From an uncultured Phaeodactylibacter sp. (GTDB taxonomy: Bacteria; Bacteroidota; Bacteroidia; Chitinophagales; Saprospiraceae): a DNA stretch of 64,000 nt. The translations under genes were made by a program, and so were the position numbers. The notes below the pieces were generated by a model. That model did not search any database and was not told the DNA's origin. It was given only the letters and a program-made list of their open reading frames with translations. Shown piece by piece: positions 1-7,455 of this stretch; position 1 is the stretch's first letter, and each line of letters begins with the position of its first letter. Location of the stretch: contig CAJXNH010000004.1 of the NCBI GenBank assembly GCA_913057245.1, positions 124,001 through 188,000 on the forward strand, given 5' to 3'.

Positions 1-896
1 TTCCTGATGATTATGCGATCCTGTTTTTGCAGGGCGGCGCAAGTTCGCAGTTTTTCATGACGGCTATGAACCTGCTGGATCAGGATGCGAAGGCAGGCTA
101 CATTGACACCGGCAGCTGGTCCACCAAAGCAATTAAGGAAGCCCAGGCTTTTGGCGTTGTTGAAACCCTGGCCTCTTCCAAACCAGATAACTTCACTTAC
201 ATTCCGAAGGGTTTTGCGATTCCGGAAGACCTTGCCTATGTGCATATCACAACGAACAATACCATCTACGGTACGCAGTTCAAGACCCTGCCGGAGACCT
301 CCGTCCCTTTCGTCGGCGATATGTCCTCTGATATCTTCAGCCAACCGGTGGATATCAGCCGTTTTGACCTGATCTATGCGGGCGCGCAGAAGAATATGGG
401 CCCGGCAGGTGCTACGCTTGTTATTGTGCGGAAAGAAGCGCTGGGCAAGGTGAAGCGTCACATTCCCACCATGCTGGACTACCGCACGCATGTTAAGAAG
501 GACTCTGCTTTCAATACGCCACCGGTCTTCCCCATTTACGTAAGCATGCTGACCCTGCGGTGGATCAAAGCCAATGGCGGCATCCCTGCCATGCAGCAAA
601 AAAATGCAGCCAAAGCCGAGCTCATCTACCGGGAAATCGACCGCAACCCCATGTTCAAAGGGACCGTCACGGACCCTGCCGACCGCTCCACTATGAATGC
701 CACCTTCGTCCTGGCCGAGGGCAAAGAACATCTGAACGACGAGTTTATGCAGCTTTGCAAGGCGGCCAACTGCTCTGGTGTGAAAGGGCACCGCTCGGTG
801 GGAGGCTTCCGGGCATCTATGTACAATGCGATGGAAATCGAAAGCGTGCAGGCACTGGTGCAGGTGATGCAGTCCTTTGAGCGGAAGTTTGGGTAA
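1..896 (+). CDS. serC: Phosphoserine aminotransferase, 5' end cut off by the window edge
   Basis: SerC is the PLP enzyme that converts 3-phosphohydroxypyruvate and glutamate to phosphoserine in serine biosynthesis, and it also serves pyridoxal phosphate synthesis in some bacteria. The frame is open from base 3, so the gene begins before the window; about 297 of the usual ~360 residues are present. The stretch FLQGGASSQF near the left edge is the family's phosphate/PLP-binding region, and the PLP lysine sits in AGAQKNMGPAG (Lys codon 390-392). The C-terminal substrate motif GHRSVGGFRASMYNA is intact. Class V aminotransferase identity is clear. No partner gene for serine synthesis is visible downstream; the next gene is convergent. 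Confidence 0.96.
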   Translation, partial: PDDYAILFLQGGASSQFFMTAMNLLDQDAKAGYIDTGSWSTKAIKEAQAFGVVETLASSKPDNFTYIPKGFAIPEDLAYVHITTNNTIYGTQFKTLPETSVPFVGDMSSDIFSQPVDISRFDLIYAGAQKNMGPAGATLVIVRKEALGKVKRHIPTMLDYRTHVKKDSAFNTPPVFPIYVSMLTLRWIKANGGIPAMQQKNAAKAELIYREIDRNPMFKGTVTDPADRSTMNATFVLAEGKEHLNDEFMQLCKAANCSGVKGHRSVGGFRASMYNAMEIESVQALVQVMQSFERKFG

Positions 897-904
897 ACAA
901 AAAA

Positions 905-934
905 GGGGCGCAGGAAGTGCTACTCCCCCGCCCC
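905..934 (-). terminator. Terminator of the minus-strand lipoprotein gene
   Basis: GGGGCG (905-910) pairs with CGCCCC (929-934). Read on the minus strand the stem is followed by six T (plus-strand A-run 899-904) and further T bases, the layout of an intrinsic terminator for the gene at 957-1373. It could also stop serC transcription, but the plus-strand T-run is missing. Confidence 0.6.
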
Positions 935-956
935 GCTATGATTGCTTCGTATGAAA

Positions 957-1373
957 TTACTGTATTGAGCGGACGACCAAACTGTTATCGTCCAGAGCAA
1001 GAATCTCGTAGGTCCGGGGCTGCCCTTCGATGGTCAGCTGCAGCACGACCGGGTCGCTTCCGGACTGTGTCCAGGTGCCGTCCTTCCAGCCGGTAGGTAT
1101 TGCAGGCGCTGTGGCACACCGGTTCCAGAAAAACTCACGAACCAAACCATCCTCCCGGAATTCCAGCATCTGGTTTTTCTCCGTTACGTCAAACCCACTG
1201 TCGTCAGGCACACGGAGGTATGCCCGTTCATTTGGGCCGGGATAGTTTTGAAAATCCCAGTACCCAACCCAGGGGGCGGGAGCACTAAGCTCCACTTCCT
1301 GCTGCCAGCTATCGTTGCAAGACCAGGCCAGAAGGGTAAAAACGGTTAGAATAATTGCGTTAAATCGGGTCAT
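957..1373 (-). CDS. Small hypothetical lipoprotein
   Basis: I do not recognise the family. The chosen start, 12 codons inside a longer reading frame that opens at 1409, gives a lipoprotein signal peptide: a charged N-terminus, a hydrophobic stretch and the lipobox LAWSC, so the protein should be exported and lipid-anchored. The remaining ~120 residues are rich in W, E and D. They contain a pattern resembling small bacterial lipocalin-like/META-type domains (a GYWDF strand, ..EFREDGLV.., ..GTWTQSGS.., ..YEILALDDNSLVVRS), in which a short beta barrel is built from alternating strands; this is inference only. It is divergent from the TlpA gene at 1479. Confidence 0.72.
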   Translation of the reverse strand: MTRFNAIILTVFTLLAWSCNDSWQQEVELSAPAPWVGYWDFQNYPGPNERAYLRVPDDSGFDVTEKNQMLEFREDGLVREFFWNRCATAPAIPTGWKDGTWTQSGSDPVVLQLTIEGQPRTYEILALDDNSLVVRSIQ

Positions 1374-1478
1374 TTCTGATGGTTTATAAGTTAGACAGGT
1401 AAATTTCATTCAAGCGTTGGGTGGGGTTGTATGACTTTTCTCACTAACGCTATGCTGTAAATTTCTGAATCTTTACCC

Positions 1479-2279
1479 ATGCGTACTATCATTATCCTGC
1501 TATCTGTGGTTGTGCTTTGGTCCTGCTCCTCCCCTTCCGGCGCCAGTCAGGTTACGCCTGCCCCGGACCAGCAACTCCAGGAATGGGCCAAAAACCAGCC
1601 TGCACCTACCGGTTTGCAGCCCTTTTTCGACTTTATTGCCACTCAGTCGGCGGACAGCACGCAGCAGCAATACTGGCAGTCCCTCTTTCTCGCACAAGTC
1701 CTGAATCAGGAAAAAGGGTGGGAAGCCTACAGTGCGGTGGTCGATGTAAGCACCGTGGCACTACTGGACTTCAAGCTGGGCAAACACAACCCGCACCGGG
1801 CGCTTTACGCGGATGCGTTGCAGCATTACTACACCACCCGGCAATTGCGCTACGCTGCTGATTTTACTGCCGTAGATACCAATGGAAATGCCATCCAACT
1901 GAGTGCTTTTGAAGACAAAGTCATCTACATCGATACCTGGGCGTCGTGGTGTGGCCCCTGCATGCAGCAACTGCCCTATCTGCACGCTTTGGCCGAGCAC
2001 TACGCGGATCAGCCCGATTTTCTTATCCTTACCGTTTCCTTTGACCGTTCCTTTGAGGCCTGGAAGCGCGCGTTGTCCAAACAAGCAGCCTATCCCAATA
2101 TCTTCCCGATTTATGTGGAGGGAGGCATGGATTCGGATTATGGCAGCTTGTTTTCTATTTCCAGTATCCCGTCCTATGCCTTGTTGGGCCGGTCTCGTGA
2201 GGTCATTGATATGTCTGCGCCTAAACCCGGGGTGGATAGCCTGAAGCTGGTAATTGAAGGTGCTTTGGGGAAGCCTTAG
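1479..2279 (+). CDS. TlpA-family thioredoxin lipoprotein
   Basis: This is an exported thiol-disulfide oxidoreductase of the TlpA/ResA type. The N-terminus is a lipoprotein signal (lipobox LWSC at about residues 13-16). A helical segment follows and then a thioredoxin fold whose active site WCGPC lies at residues 157-161, inside the typical strand ..IYIDTWASWCGPC. The later SISSIPSYALLG carries the thioredoxin cis-proline. In Bacteroidota such proteins reduce periplasmic disulfides, for example during cytochrome c maturation, or act within uptake operons; the target is not evident here. The gene stands alone, and TAAATTTC about 20 bases upstream is close to a -7 box. Confidence 0.92.
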   Translation: MRTIIILLSVVVLWSCSSPSGASQVTPAPDQQLQEWAKNQPAPTGLQPFFDFIATQSADSTQQQYWQSLFLAQVLNQEKGWEAYSAVVDVSTVALLDFKLGKHNPHRALYADALQHYYTTRQLRYAADFTAVDTNGNAIQLSAFEDKVIYIDTWASWCGPCMQQLPYLHALAEHYADQPDFLILTVSFDRSFEAWKRALSKQAAYPNIFPIYVEGGMDSDYGSLFSISSIPSYALLGRSREVIDMSAPKPGVDSLKLVIEGALGKP

Positions 2280-2317
2280 TTTAGTGCTCTTCCTTTTACC
2301 TTACTCCTGGAAATCTG

Positions 2318-2483
2318 GTGCCGCCGCCTAAGCATGCCACTGCTCATAATCCGTCCAATCCGTGTTCCCTCGCACTGCACACGGCAAAAGTACACTGATG
2401 ACGCTGATCTGACTGATGGCACTGATCTTAGCAATCCAGTGCCGCCACACTAGCATGCCACTGCTCATAATCCGTCCAATCCG
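2318..2483. repeat. Intergenic 45-bp direct repeat, two copies
   Basis: Positions 2318-2362 and 2439-2483 are copies spaced 121 bases apart that differ at about four positions in the middle. Each ends in CATAATCCGTCCAATCCG, and the second copy continues with further CAATCCG(T/C) units to about 2500. Between the copies lies a run built on ACTGATG/GCTGATC-like words (2394-2429). The stretch has no coding signal and fills most of the 272-base gap between the TlpA gene and the protease gene. It looks like a dispersed intergenic repeat family. Confidence 0.7.
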
Positions 2484-2551
2484 CGCAATCCGTCCAATCT
2501 GTGGTTCTACCTCCATAAACAGCAACCAAAGAAAACCGTAACTTAGCCCCC

Positions 2552-3313
2552 ATGAGAAGGAAACGCAAAGCCAAATCCACTCTACAGCAATTGACCCTCG
2601 ATATCGGGGGTACCACAGTCCCCGTGCGCATCTATAAAGAGTACCGGCGCAACGTCCGGGCAAGCATCGGTAAAACGGCAGCCTTTTTGCGTATGCCCCA
2701 CGGATTACCAGCCATCGAAGAAGAAAGACACCTGAACTGGTTTAAGGAATGGCTCCATAAACAAGTGGCTAAGAGTGATACGCTAAACCGCCACTTTGGG
2801 CACCGGAAGTATCAGGATGGAGATACTTTGATAGTGGGGAAAAGGCAGTACCAGCTAGCCATCACCTATGAAGACCGGAAAACCCACTCGGGTAAATTGC
2901 TCCCGGACGGCACCATTGCCCTGAAGCTCAGCCACCACGATCAGGGACCAGCGTTTGCCAAACACCTGCAGCATCTTTTGAGCCGTATTGTAGCGCAGGA
3001 CTTTTTGCCGGAAATCACCCGCCGGGTCGACGATCTCAATGACCGGTTCTTCCAGCAGAACATCGGGGAGGTCCGCTTGAAGTACAACCACAGCAATTGG
3101 GGCAGCTGTTCCTCAAAGGGCAATATCAACTTGTCTACGCGCCTGTTGTTTGCCCCCGATGATGTAATCGATTATGTCATCATCCACGAGTTAGCGCACC
3201 GTATTGAGATGAACCACTCGCCTCGGTTTTGGAAGCTGGTCTCAGATGCGATGCCCGATTACAAGAAGAAGGAAAAGTGGCTGAAAGTGCACGGTGGGAA
3301 GCTGGGCTTCTAG
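2552..3313 (+). CDS. SprT/YgjP-like M48-type metallopeptidase (DUF45)
   Basis: A cytoplasmic zinc metallopeptidase of the YgjP/DUF45 group. The zinc site HELAH is at residues 212-216, with a third ligand candidate at H222 (HELAHRIEMNHSPRFW), the spacing typical of this family. Further family marks are NRRVRAS-like N-terminal beta strands and the N-W-G-S-C-S segment near residue 186. No signal peptide is present. The family is widespread but its substrates are largely unknown; members often sit beside type I restriction genes, which is not the case here. Length (253 aa) is normal. Confidence 0.9.
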   Translation: MRRKRKAKSTLQQLTLDIGGTTVPVRIYKEYRRNVRASIGKTAAFLRMPHGLPAIEEERHLNWFKEWLHKQVAKSDTLNRHFGHRKYQDGDTLIVGKRQYQLAITYEDRKTHSGKLLPDGTIALKLSHHDQGPAFAKHLQHLLSRIVAQDFLPEITRRVDDLNDRFFQQNIGEVRLKYNHSNWGSCSSKGNINLSTRLLFAPDDVIDYVIIHELAHRIEMNHSPRFWKLVSDAMPDYKKKEKWLKVHGGKLGF

Positions 3314-3322
3314 AAAGCAAAA

Positions 3323-3355
3323 AGCCATTTGCCCTACCAGGTAAGACAAATGGCT
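3323..3355 (-). terminator. Terminator downstream of the rpsF-rpsR-rplI operon
   Basis: AGCCATTTG (3323-3331) and CAAATGGCT (3347-3355) form a 9-bp perfect stem. On the minus strand it is followed by a T-rich run (the complement of plus-strand AAAA and GCAAAAA at 3317-3322). It sits 73 bases beyond the rplI stop and close to the protease stop, so it may serve both strands. Confidence 0.65.
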
Positions 3356-3428
3356 CTAAATGTAGATTGTTTCGGCTGGTGAACTGGGGATAGCCCCGGC
3401 GCACCGAACCAAGCACCTGAGGCGTAGC

Positions 3429-3878
3429 TTATTCTTCTACAACCTCGAAGTTTACTTTGATATCCACTTCCGGGTGGAGTTTCAGCTCAGCAACGTAAGC
3501 GCCGAGTGTCTTAATATCATCTTCCGGCAGGATAACGCGGCGGCGGTCCACCTCGATACCCATTTGGTCCTTCAGCGCAGCAGCCAACTGTACGTTGGTT
3601 ACGCTACCGAAGATTTTACCGCTTGTGCCAGCTTTAGCGCCGATTTTCAGCACTTTACCTTTCAGGTTATCCGCCATTTCGACGAACTCAGCCTTACGAG
3701 CTGCCAGTTCTTCTTCCTCTTTGCGCTTGATCTCATCGAGCTTAGCGCGGTTGGCGTCGTTGGCAACAAGGGCCAGTCCCTGAGGGATGAGGTAGTTACG
3801 CGCATAACCCGGCTTAACGCTAACGAGCTCATGCTTATCGCCTACCTTATCTATATCTTTTAACAGAATGATATCCAT
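3429..3878 (-). CDS. rplI: 50S ribosomal protein L9
   Basis: L9 binds 23S rRNA near the base of the L1 stalk and limits frameshifting. The N-terminal domain begins MDIILLKDIDKVG and contains the diagnostic GYARNYLIPQGLA motif; a long charged connecting helix follows at about residues 42-75, then the C-terminal RNA-binding domain with FGSVTNVQLAAAL. Length 149 aa is normal. It is the last gene of the rpsF-rpsR-rplI operon, 27 bases after rpsR. Confidence 0.98.
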   Translation of the reverse strand: MDIILLKDIDKVGDKHELVSVKPGYARNYLIPQGLALVANDANRAKLDEIKRKEEEELAARKAEFVEMADNLKGKVLKIGAKAGTSGKIFGSVTNVQLAAALKDQMGIEVDRRRVILPEDDIKTLGAYVAELKLHPEVDIKVNFEVVEE

Positions 3879-3905
3879 CTTTCAAAAATTTAGAGGGCCA
3901 AAAAA

Positions 3906-4172
3906 TTACTTCAGCAAGTCAGTCACGTAAGGCATCAGTGCCAGGTGGCGGGCGCGCTTCACTGCAGTAGCTACTTTACGCTGGTACTTCAGGGAGTTGC
4001 CGGTGATGCGGCGAGGCAAAATCTTGCCCTGCTCGTTAACGAACTGGGTCAGGAAGTCTGCATCTTTGTAGTCGATGTACTTGATGCCAAACTTACGGAA
4101 GCGGCAGTACTTGTCGCGCTTCTGACCGATTTTAGGATTGCTGAGGAACTTAATATCGTCTCTGGATGCCAT
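3906..4172 (-). CDS. rpsR: 30S ribosomal protein S18
   Basis: S18 forms a heterodimer with S6 on the platform of the small subunit. The sequence contains the family core [27 protein letters not shown] and the C-terminal basic [17 protein letters not shown]. Length 88 aa is normal. It lies 39 bases after rpsF and is surely cotranscribed with it. No ssb gene is inserted between rpsF and rpsR, unlike in Firmicutes. Confidence 0.98.
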   Translation of the reverse strand: MASRDDIKFLSNPKIGQKRDKYCRFRKFGIKYIDYKDADFLTQFVNEQGKILPRRITGNSLKYQRKVATAVKRARHLALMPYVTDLLK

Positions 4173-4211
4173 GATCTTTCAACTTTAGAATTTAACAAAT
4201 GGGGTGGACGA

Positions 4212-4688
4212 CTATTCTTCTTCTTCGCTCTTAGCGGTAGCTTCCTCCTTTTTAGGAGCCGGCTTGCGCTTCTCGTCCTTCTTGCGATTGTCGCGGCGGT
4301 TGTCCTTGCGGTCGTCGCTCTTCTTCGCTTTTTTCTTCACTTTGCCGATCTTTCCGGCACGCTTGTCTGCATTGTACTTCACACCGTACTTGTCGAGTGC
4401 TACAGTGAGGAAACGCATGATGCGCTCGTCGCGGCGCAGCGCCAGTTCCATCACGTCAATAAGTTCGCCGTTAGGCGCTTCGAATTCAATGCAGTAGTAA
4501 ATCCCGGAGGTTCGGCGGTTAATTGGATAAGCCAATTGGCGCAACCCCATTTCGTCCACATGTACGATCTGGCAACCCTCATTTTTGAGGTGATCGACAT
4601 ATGTCTGAGCTGTCGCTTCGATTTCCTCCCTCGACAGCACCGGGTCTACGATGAAAGTTACTTCGTAATTTTTCATTGGATCAGACAT
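4212..4688 (-). CDS. rpsF: 30S ribosomal protein S6 with a long basic/acidic tail
   Basis: The first ~100 residues are a standard S6 ferredoxin-like domain (NYEVTFIVDPVLS, GLRQLAYPI, IYYCIEFEA). The following ~55 residues are a low-complexity tail rich in K, R, D and E (KKKAKKSDDRKDNRRDNRKK...), ending in acidic residues. Such tails occur in Bacteroidota S6 and are thought to be disordered. Two in-frame ATGs are close together; the upstream one (4688, MSDP) is used here, and MKNYEV at 4676 is equally possible. First gene of the operon, with a recognisable promoter at 4807-4837. Confidence 0.97.
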   Translation of the reverse strand: MSDPMKNYEVTFIVDPVLSREEIEATAQTYVDHLKNEGCQIVHVDEMGLRQLAYPINRRTSGIYYCIEFEAPNGELIDVMELALRRDERIMRFLTVALDKYGVKYNADKRAGKIGKVKKKAKKSDDRKDNRRDNRKKDEKRKPAPKKEEATAKSEEEE

Positions 4689-4837
4689 ATTAATAAATAA
4701 TCAGAAAAACTCCGGCGCTTCTGCCGAAGGTTACTTTACAGCCAAAACACTGATGAATGCTGTATTGGAAGTCAAAACGGCCTACACCAGCGTCTTTTAG
4801 CGGGTGCAAAGATAAGAAAGGTTTTGAATTTTACAAT
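4689..4837 (-). promoter_or_regulatory. Promoter and leader of the rpsF operon
   Basis: On the minus strand ATTG (4837-4834) is separated by 19 bases from TATCTTTG (4814-4807), a full match to the Bacteroidota housekeeping promoter. Transcription should begin near 4800, giving a leader of about 110 bases. The leader contains a hairpin, CTTCGGC paired with GCCGGAG around a six-base loop (about 4707-4727), shortly before the start codon. rpsF leaders in other bacteria bind the S6:S18 dimer for feedback control; whether this hairpin is such a site is inference. Confidence 0.7.
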
Positions 4838-4844
4838 GCATTTC

Positions 4845-7445
4845 CTAATCCGTAATCATTACCTTCTGTATCTGCCGCTGCTCCCGGTACTGAACCATTA
4901 GCCAATAGGCGCCGTTGGGTGCGGCAAGTTCTAAAGCCTGCAGCCTCTCCTGCCCTTCCCACACCCTGACTTCCTTTCCTAAAGCATTGTACAAAGAAAG
5001 CCGCACTGCTCTGGCATCCCATGCATCGGGCCATTCCACCCAAAGCTGCCCCGTGGTAGGGTTGGGCCATACCGAGACCCTTCCCAAGTCCACCTCACGC
5101 AGGCTCGTCGTCATGGGGACGGTCACTGACAGGGTATCCGAACAATTATTAGCATCCGTAACCGTCACGGTGTAGTTGCCTGCCGTGAGCCCGGTTTGTA
5201 CCAGCCCCATACCTCCATTACTCCAGCTTGCATTAAATGGTGGCTGCCCCTGAAGGACATCCAGTACTGCTGCGCCATTGCCATTGCCGTTGTCCGGCAG
5301 AGTATCCACGATAAAAAGTTCGGGGTTTGGAAAAACCGTCAAGTCGAGTACCCGAATACTGTCGCAGCCCTGAGCATTGGTGTAGACCAATTGGTACTGC
5401 CCCGGCTCGCTCAGTATTCCACCCTCCCAGGTGTAGGTCTCACCATCGCAGATTTCCGCTGTTTCTGTATCCAGATCATTTGGCAAAACCGTTAGCGCCA
5501 GATTCACGATCGAATCACAGCCGGCATTTCCATTCAGCACAACTTCGTAGGTTCCTGTAGCATCAAACTCCATATTTCCTACGGCCACTGTTTCTCCTTC
5601 ACAAACTGATAGTTCCAGATTGGTTACTGTAGCCGGTTCTTCGGTAAGGAGGAGCGTGACGGTACTGTCGCAGCCATCGGTGGCGGTAAAGTCGCGTGTG
5701 TAGGTGCCGGGATTGGTCAGTACTTGTTCATTCCATACATAGAAACCGCCTTCACAGAAGGAAGCCTCGAATGACACCTCATAGCTCTGAAGCGCTTGTA
5801 CACTCAGAAAAATCATCTGTGGGCAACCATCAGCATTGAGGATTTGCGTAAAATAATCTCCGGGGCCGTCCACTTCTATATTTTCATACACGAAGGGGAA
5901 ACTTGAGGCACACACCATAGTATCCTCCGTAATGGGCTCCGTGATAGAATACTCAATTTGTACCGAAATCAGAGAATCACAACCGTTGACGGCAGCGCCG
6001 GGTAGCACCTCCGTTCCAACAGGGTTGAAATCATCGTAAAAGTTACCATTAACCTCCAGAAATTCACCGGAACAGAGCAGCGTATCGAGCAGTAAAGTAC
6101 CGTTTTCCTGCACCTCTACCGTTACCATGTCCGAGTCAGTGCAGCCGAATGCATTCACTACCGTGAGGCTGTAGGTTCCGGTGGTGGCGACTTCCAGTTC
6201 AGCATTATCACTACCATCGCTCCAGATGTAACCCACCACGTCACCCGGGCCGGTCAGCAGTAACGTTTCACCTTCGCAAAGCGCAACGTCACTGCCCAGA
6301 TTGACTTCAGGGGCAGGGAGAACCTGTAACAAAAGAGAATCCTTAGCGACACACCCATCTTCTTCCACACTTAATACATACCAGTTGTCGCCGGCGCTTG
6401 CAGGCAGCAGACTGACCGACGAGCCTGTGCCAATAATACCGTTTGGGCCTTCCCATAGATAGGTGGGACTTCCAGGCACTGCGTCTGCATTAAGCTGCAC
6501 AACCTCCCCGGCACACACCGAGGCAGGACCAGATACAGCCGCATTAATCCAACGAAACGCGACTACCATACCTCCGCTGCCCGCCAGATAGCCCGACCGG
6601 GTGCCCGTGAGCGCCACCGCTGACCAGTCCACGCCCGGCAGCAGGCCGAGGTCATCCCAGGATTGGCCATTATCAGTACTCACAGCCACCAGTCCGTTCC
6701 GCCCGGCTCCAACGACGGTACCGCTGCCATCGGCCGCCAGCGCATGAAAGCGACGATTGTCCAGCCATTCCCAGCTCAGGCCGGCATTGCCTGAATAATA
6801 AGTGCCACCCTCTCCCGACAGCCATATTTCACTGCCCTGAACTTCCATGGCGTAGTGGTCTCCGGTGCCTGTGCCGACTAAGCTGTTCCAGGTTTGCCCG
6901 CCATTACTGCTTCTGAGCAACACGCCCCCCTCACCCGCAGCCAGAACGGTCTGCGTATTCACCCATCTGATAACGTTCAGGTTATTAGGCGTACCGGCAT
7001 CTACCCAGGTCCAGGCGGTACCGCCATTTATAGTGCGCAGAAGGGTGCCACAATCTCCCGCCACAAGCCCTAAATTGCTAAAAGCAAAATCGACGCTGTT
7101 CAGGTCCGCACCGACAGGGCTGAACTGCTGCTGCCAGGACAAGCCTCCATCAGTAGTTCTTCGGATGACACCACTCTCGCCTACAATCCAGCCCATCGCC
7201 TGCCCCAGGAAGGTACCCCCCCGAAGGTTCACATTGGTACGGGGATCAGCCAGGGCCCAGGATTGCCCACTATTTGTGGTTTGCAGTACCTGCCCCGATT
7301 CGCCGATCAGCCACCCCTGCTCAGCAGACAGGAAATGAGCCGCAGCCCAATCTGCAGAGACCGGTGTAGGGAGCTCTTCCAGGCATTGTGCCTGAATCGT
7401 AGCGGTGAAAAACAAGCTAAAAACAAGTGCATAAATCGTTTTCAT
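4845..7445 (-). CDS. Secreted YCF48/BNR-repeat protein with SprB-like repeat and T9SS sorting domain
   Basis: A large extracellular protein. A Sec signal peptide ends at IQAQ (about residue 19). Residues ~25-300 are repeated units of the photosystem-stability-factor/BNR type (GESGxxxxTTNSGQSW, VAGDCGTLLRTINGGTAW, GAGRNGLVAVSTDNGQSW). Then come PKD/Ig-like modules with paired cysteines and a Gly/Asn-rich SprB-like repeat (PFNASWSNGG...LTAGNYTVTVTDANNC, about residues 710-760). The last ~75 residues are a type A T9SS sorting domain (VSVWPNPTTGQL...). T9SS would remove this domain and attach or release the protein at the surface. It starts 10 bases after the upstream gene (7456-9036) and probably shares its transcript. 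The ligand is unknown. Confidence 0.9.
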   Translation of the reverse strand: MKTIYALVFSLFFTATIQAQCLEELPTPVSADWAAAHFLSAEQGWLIGESGQVLQTTNSGQSWALADPRTNVNLRGGTFLGQAMGWIVGESGVIRRTTDGGLSWQQQFSPVGADLNSVDFAFSNLGLVAGDCGTLLRTINGGTAWTWVDAGTPNNLNVIRWVNTQTVLAAGEGGVLLRSSNGGQTWNSLVGTGTGDHYAMEVQGSEIWLSGEGGTYYSGNAGLSWEWLDNRRFHALAADGSGTVVGAGRNGLVAVSTDNGQSWDDLGLLPGVDWSAVALTGTRSGYLAGSGGMVVAFRWINAAVSGPASVCAGEVVQLNADAVPGSPTYLWEGPNGIIGTGSSVSLLPASAGDNWYVLSVEEDGCVAKDSLLLQVLPAPEVNLGSDVALCEGETLLLTGPGDVVGYIWSDGSDNAELEVATTGTYSLTVVNAFGCTDSDMVTVEVQENGTLLLDTLLCSGEFLEVNGNFYDDFNPVGTEVLPGAAVNGCDSLISVQIEYSITEPITEDTMVCASSFPFVYENIEVDGPGDYFTQILNADGCPQMIFLSVQALQSYEVSFEASFCEGGFYVWNEQVLTNPGTYTRDFTATDGCDSTVTLLLTEEPATVTNLELSVCEGETVAVGNMEFDATGTYEVVLNGNAGCDSIVNLALTVLPNDLDTETAEICDGETYTWEGGILSEPGQYQLVYTNAQGCDSIRVLDLTVFPNPELFIVDTLPDNGNGNGAAVLDVLQGQPPFNASWSNGGMGLVQTGLTAGNYTVTVTDANNCSDTLSVTVPMTTSLREVDLGRVSVWPNPTTGQLWVEWPDAWDARAVRLSLYNALGKEVRVWEGQERLQALELAAPNGAYWLMVQYREQRQIQKVMITD

Positions 7446-7455
7446 AGGAAGTTGG

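Noticed and set aside
3945..4700. A 251-codon plus-strand frame.
   Set aside because: Antisense to rpsR and rpsF, which are certain.
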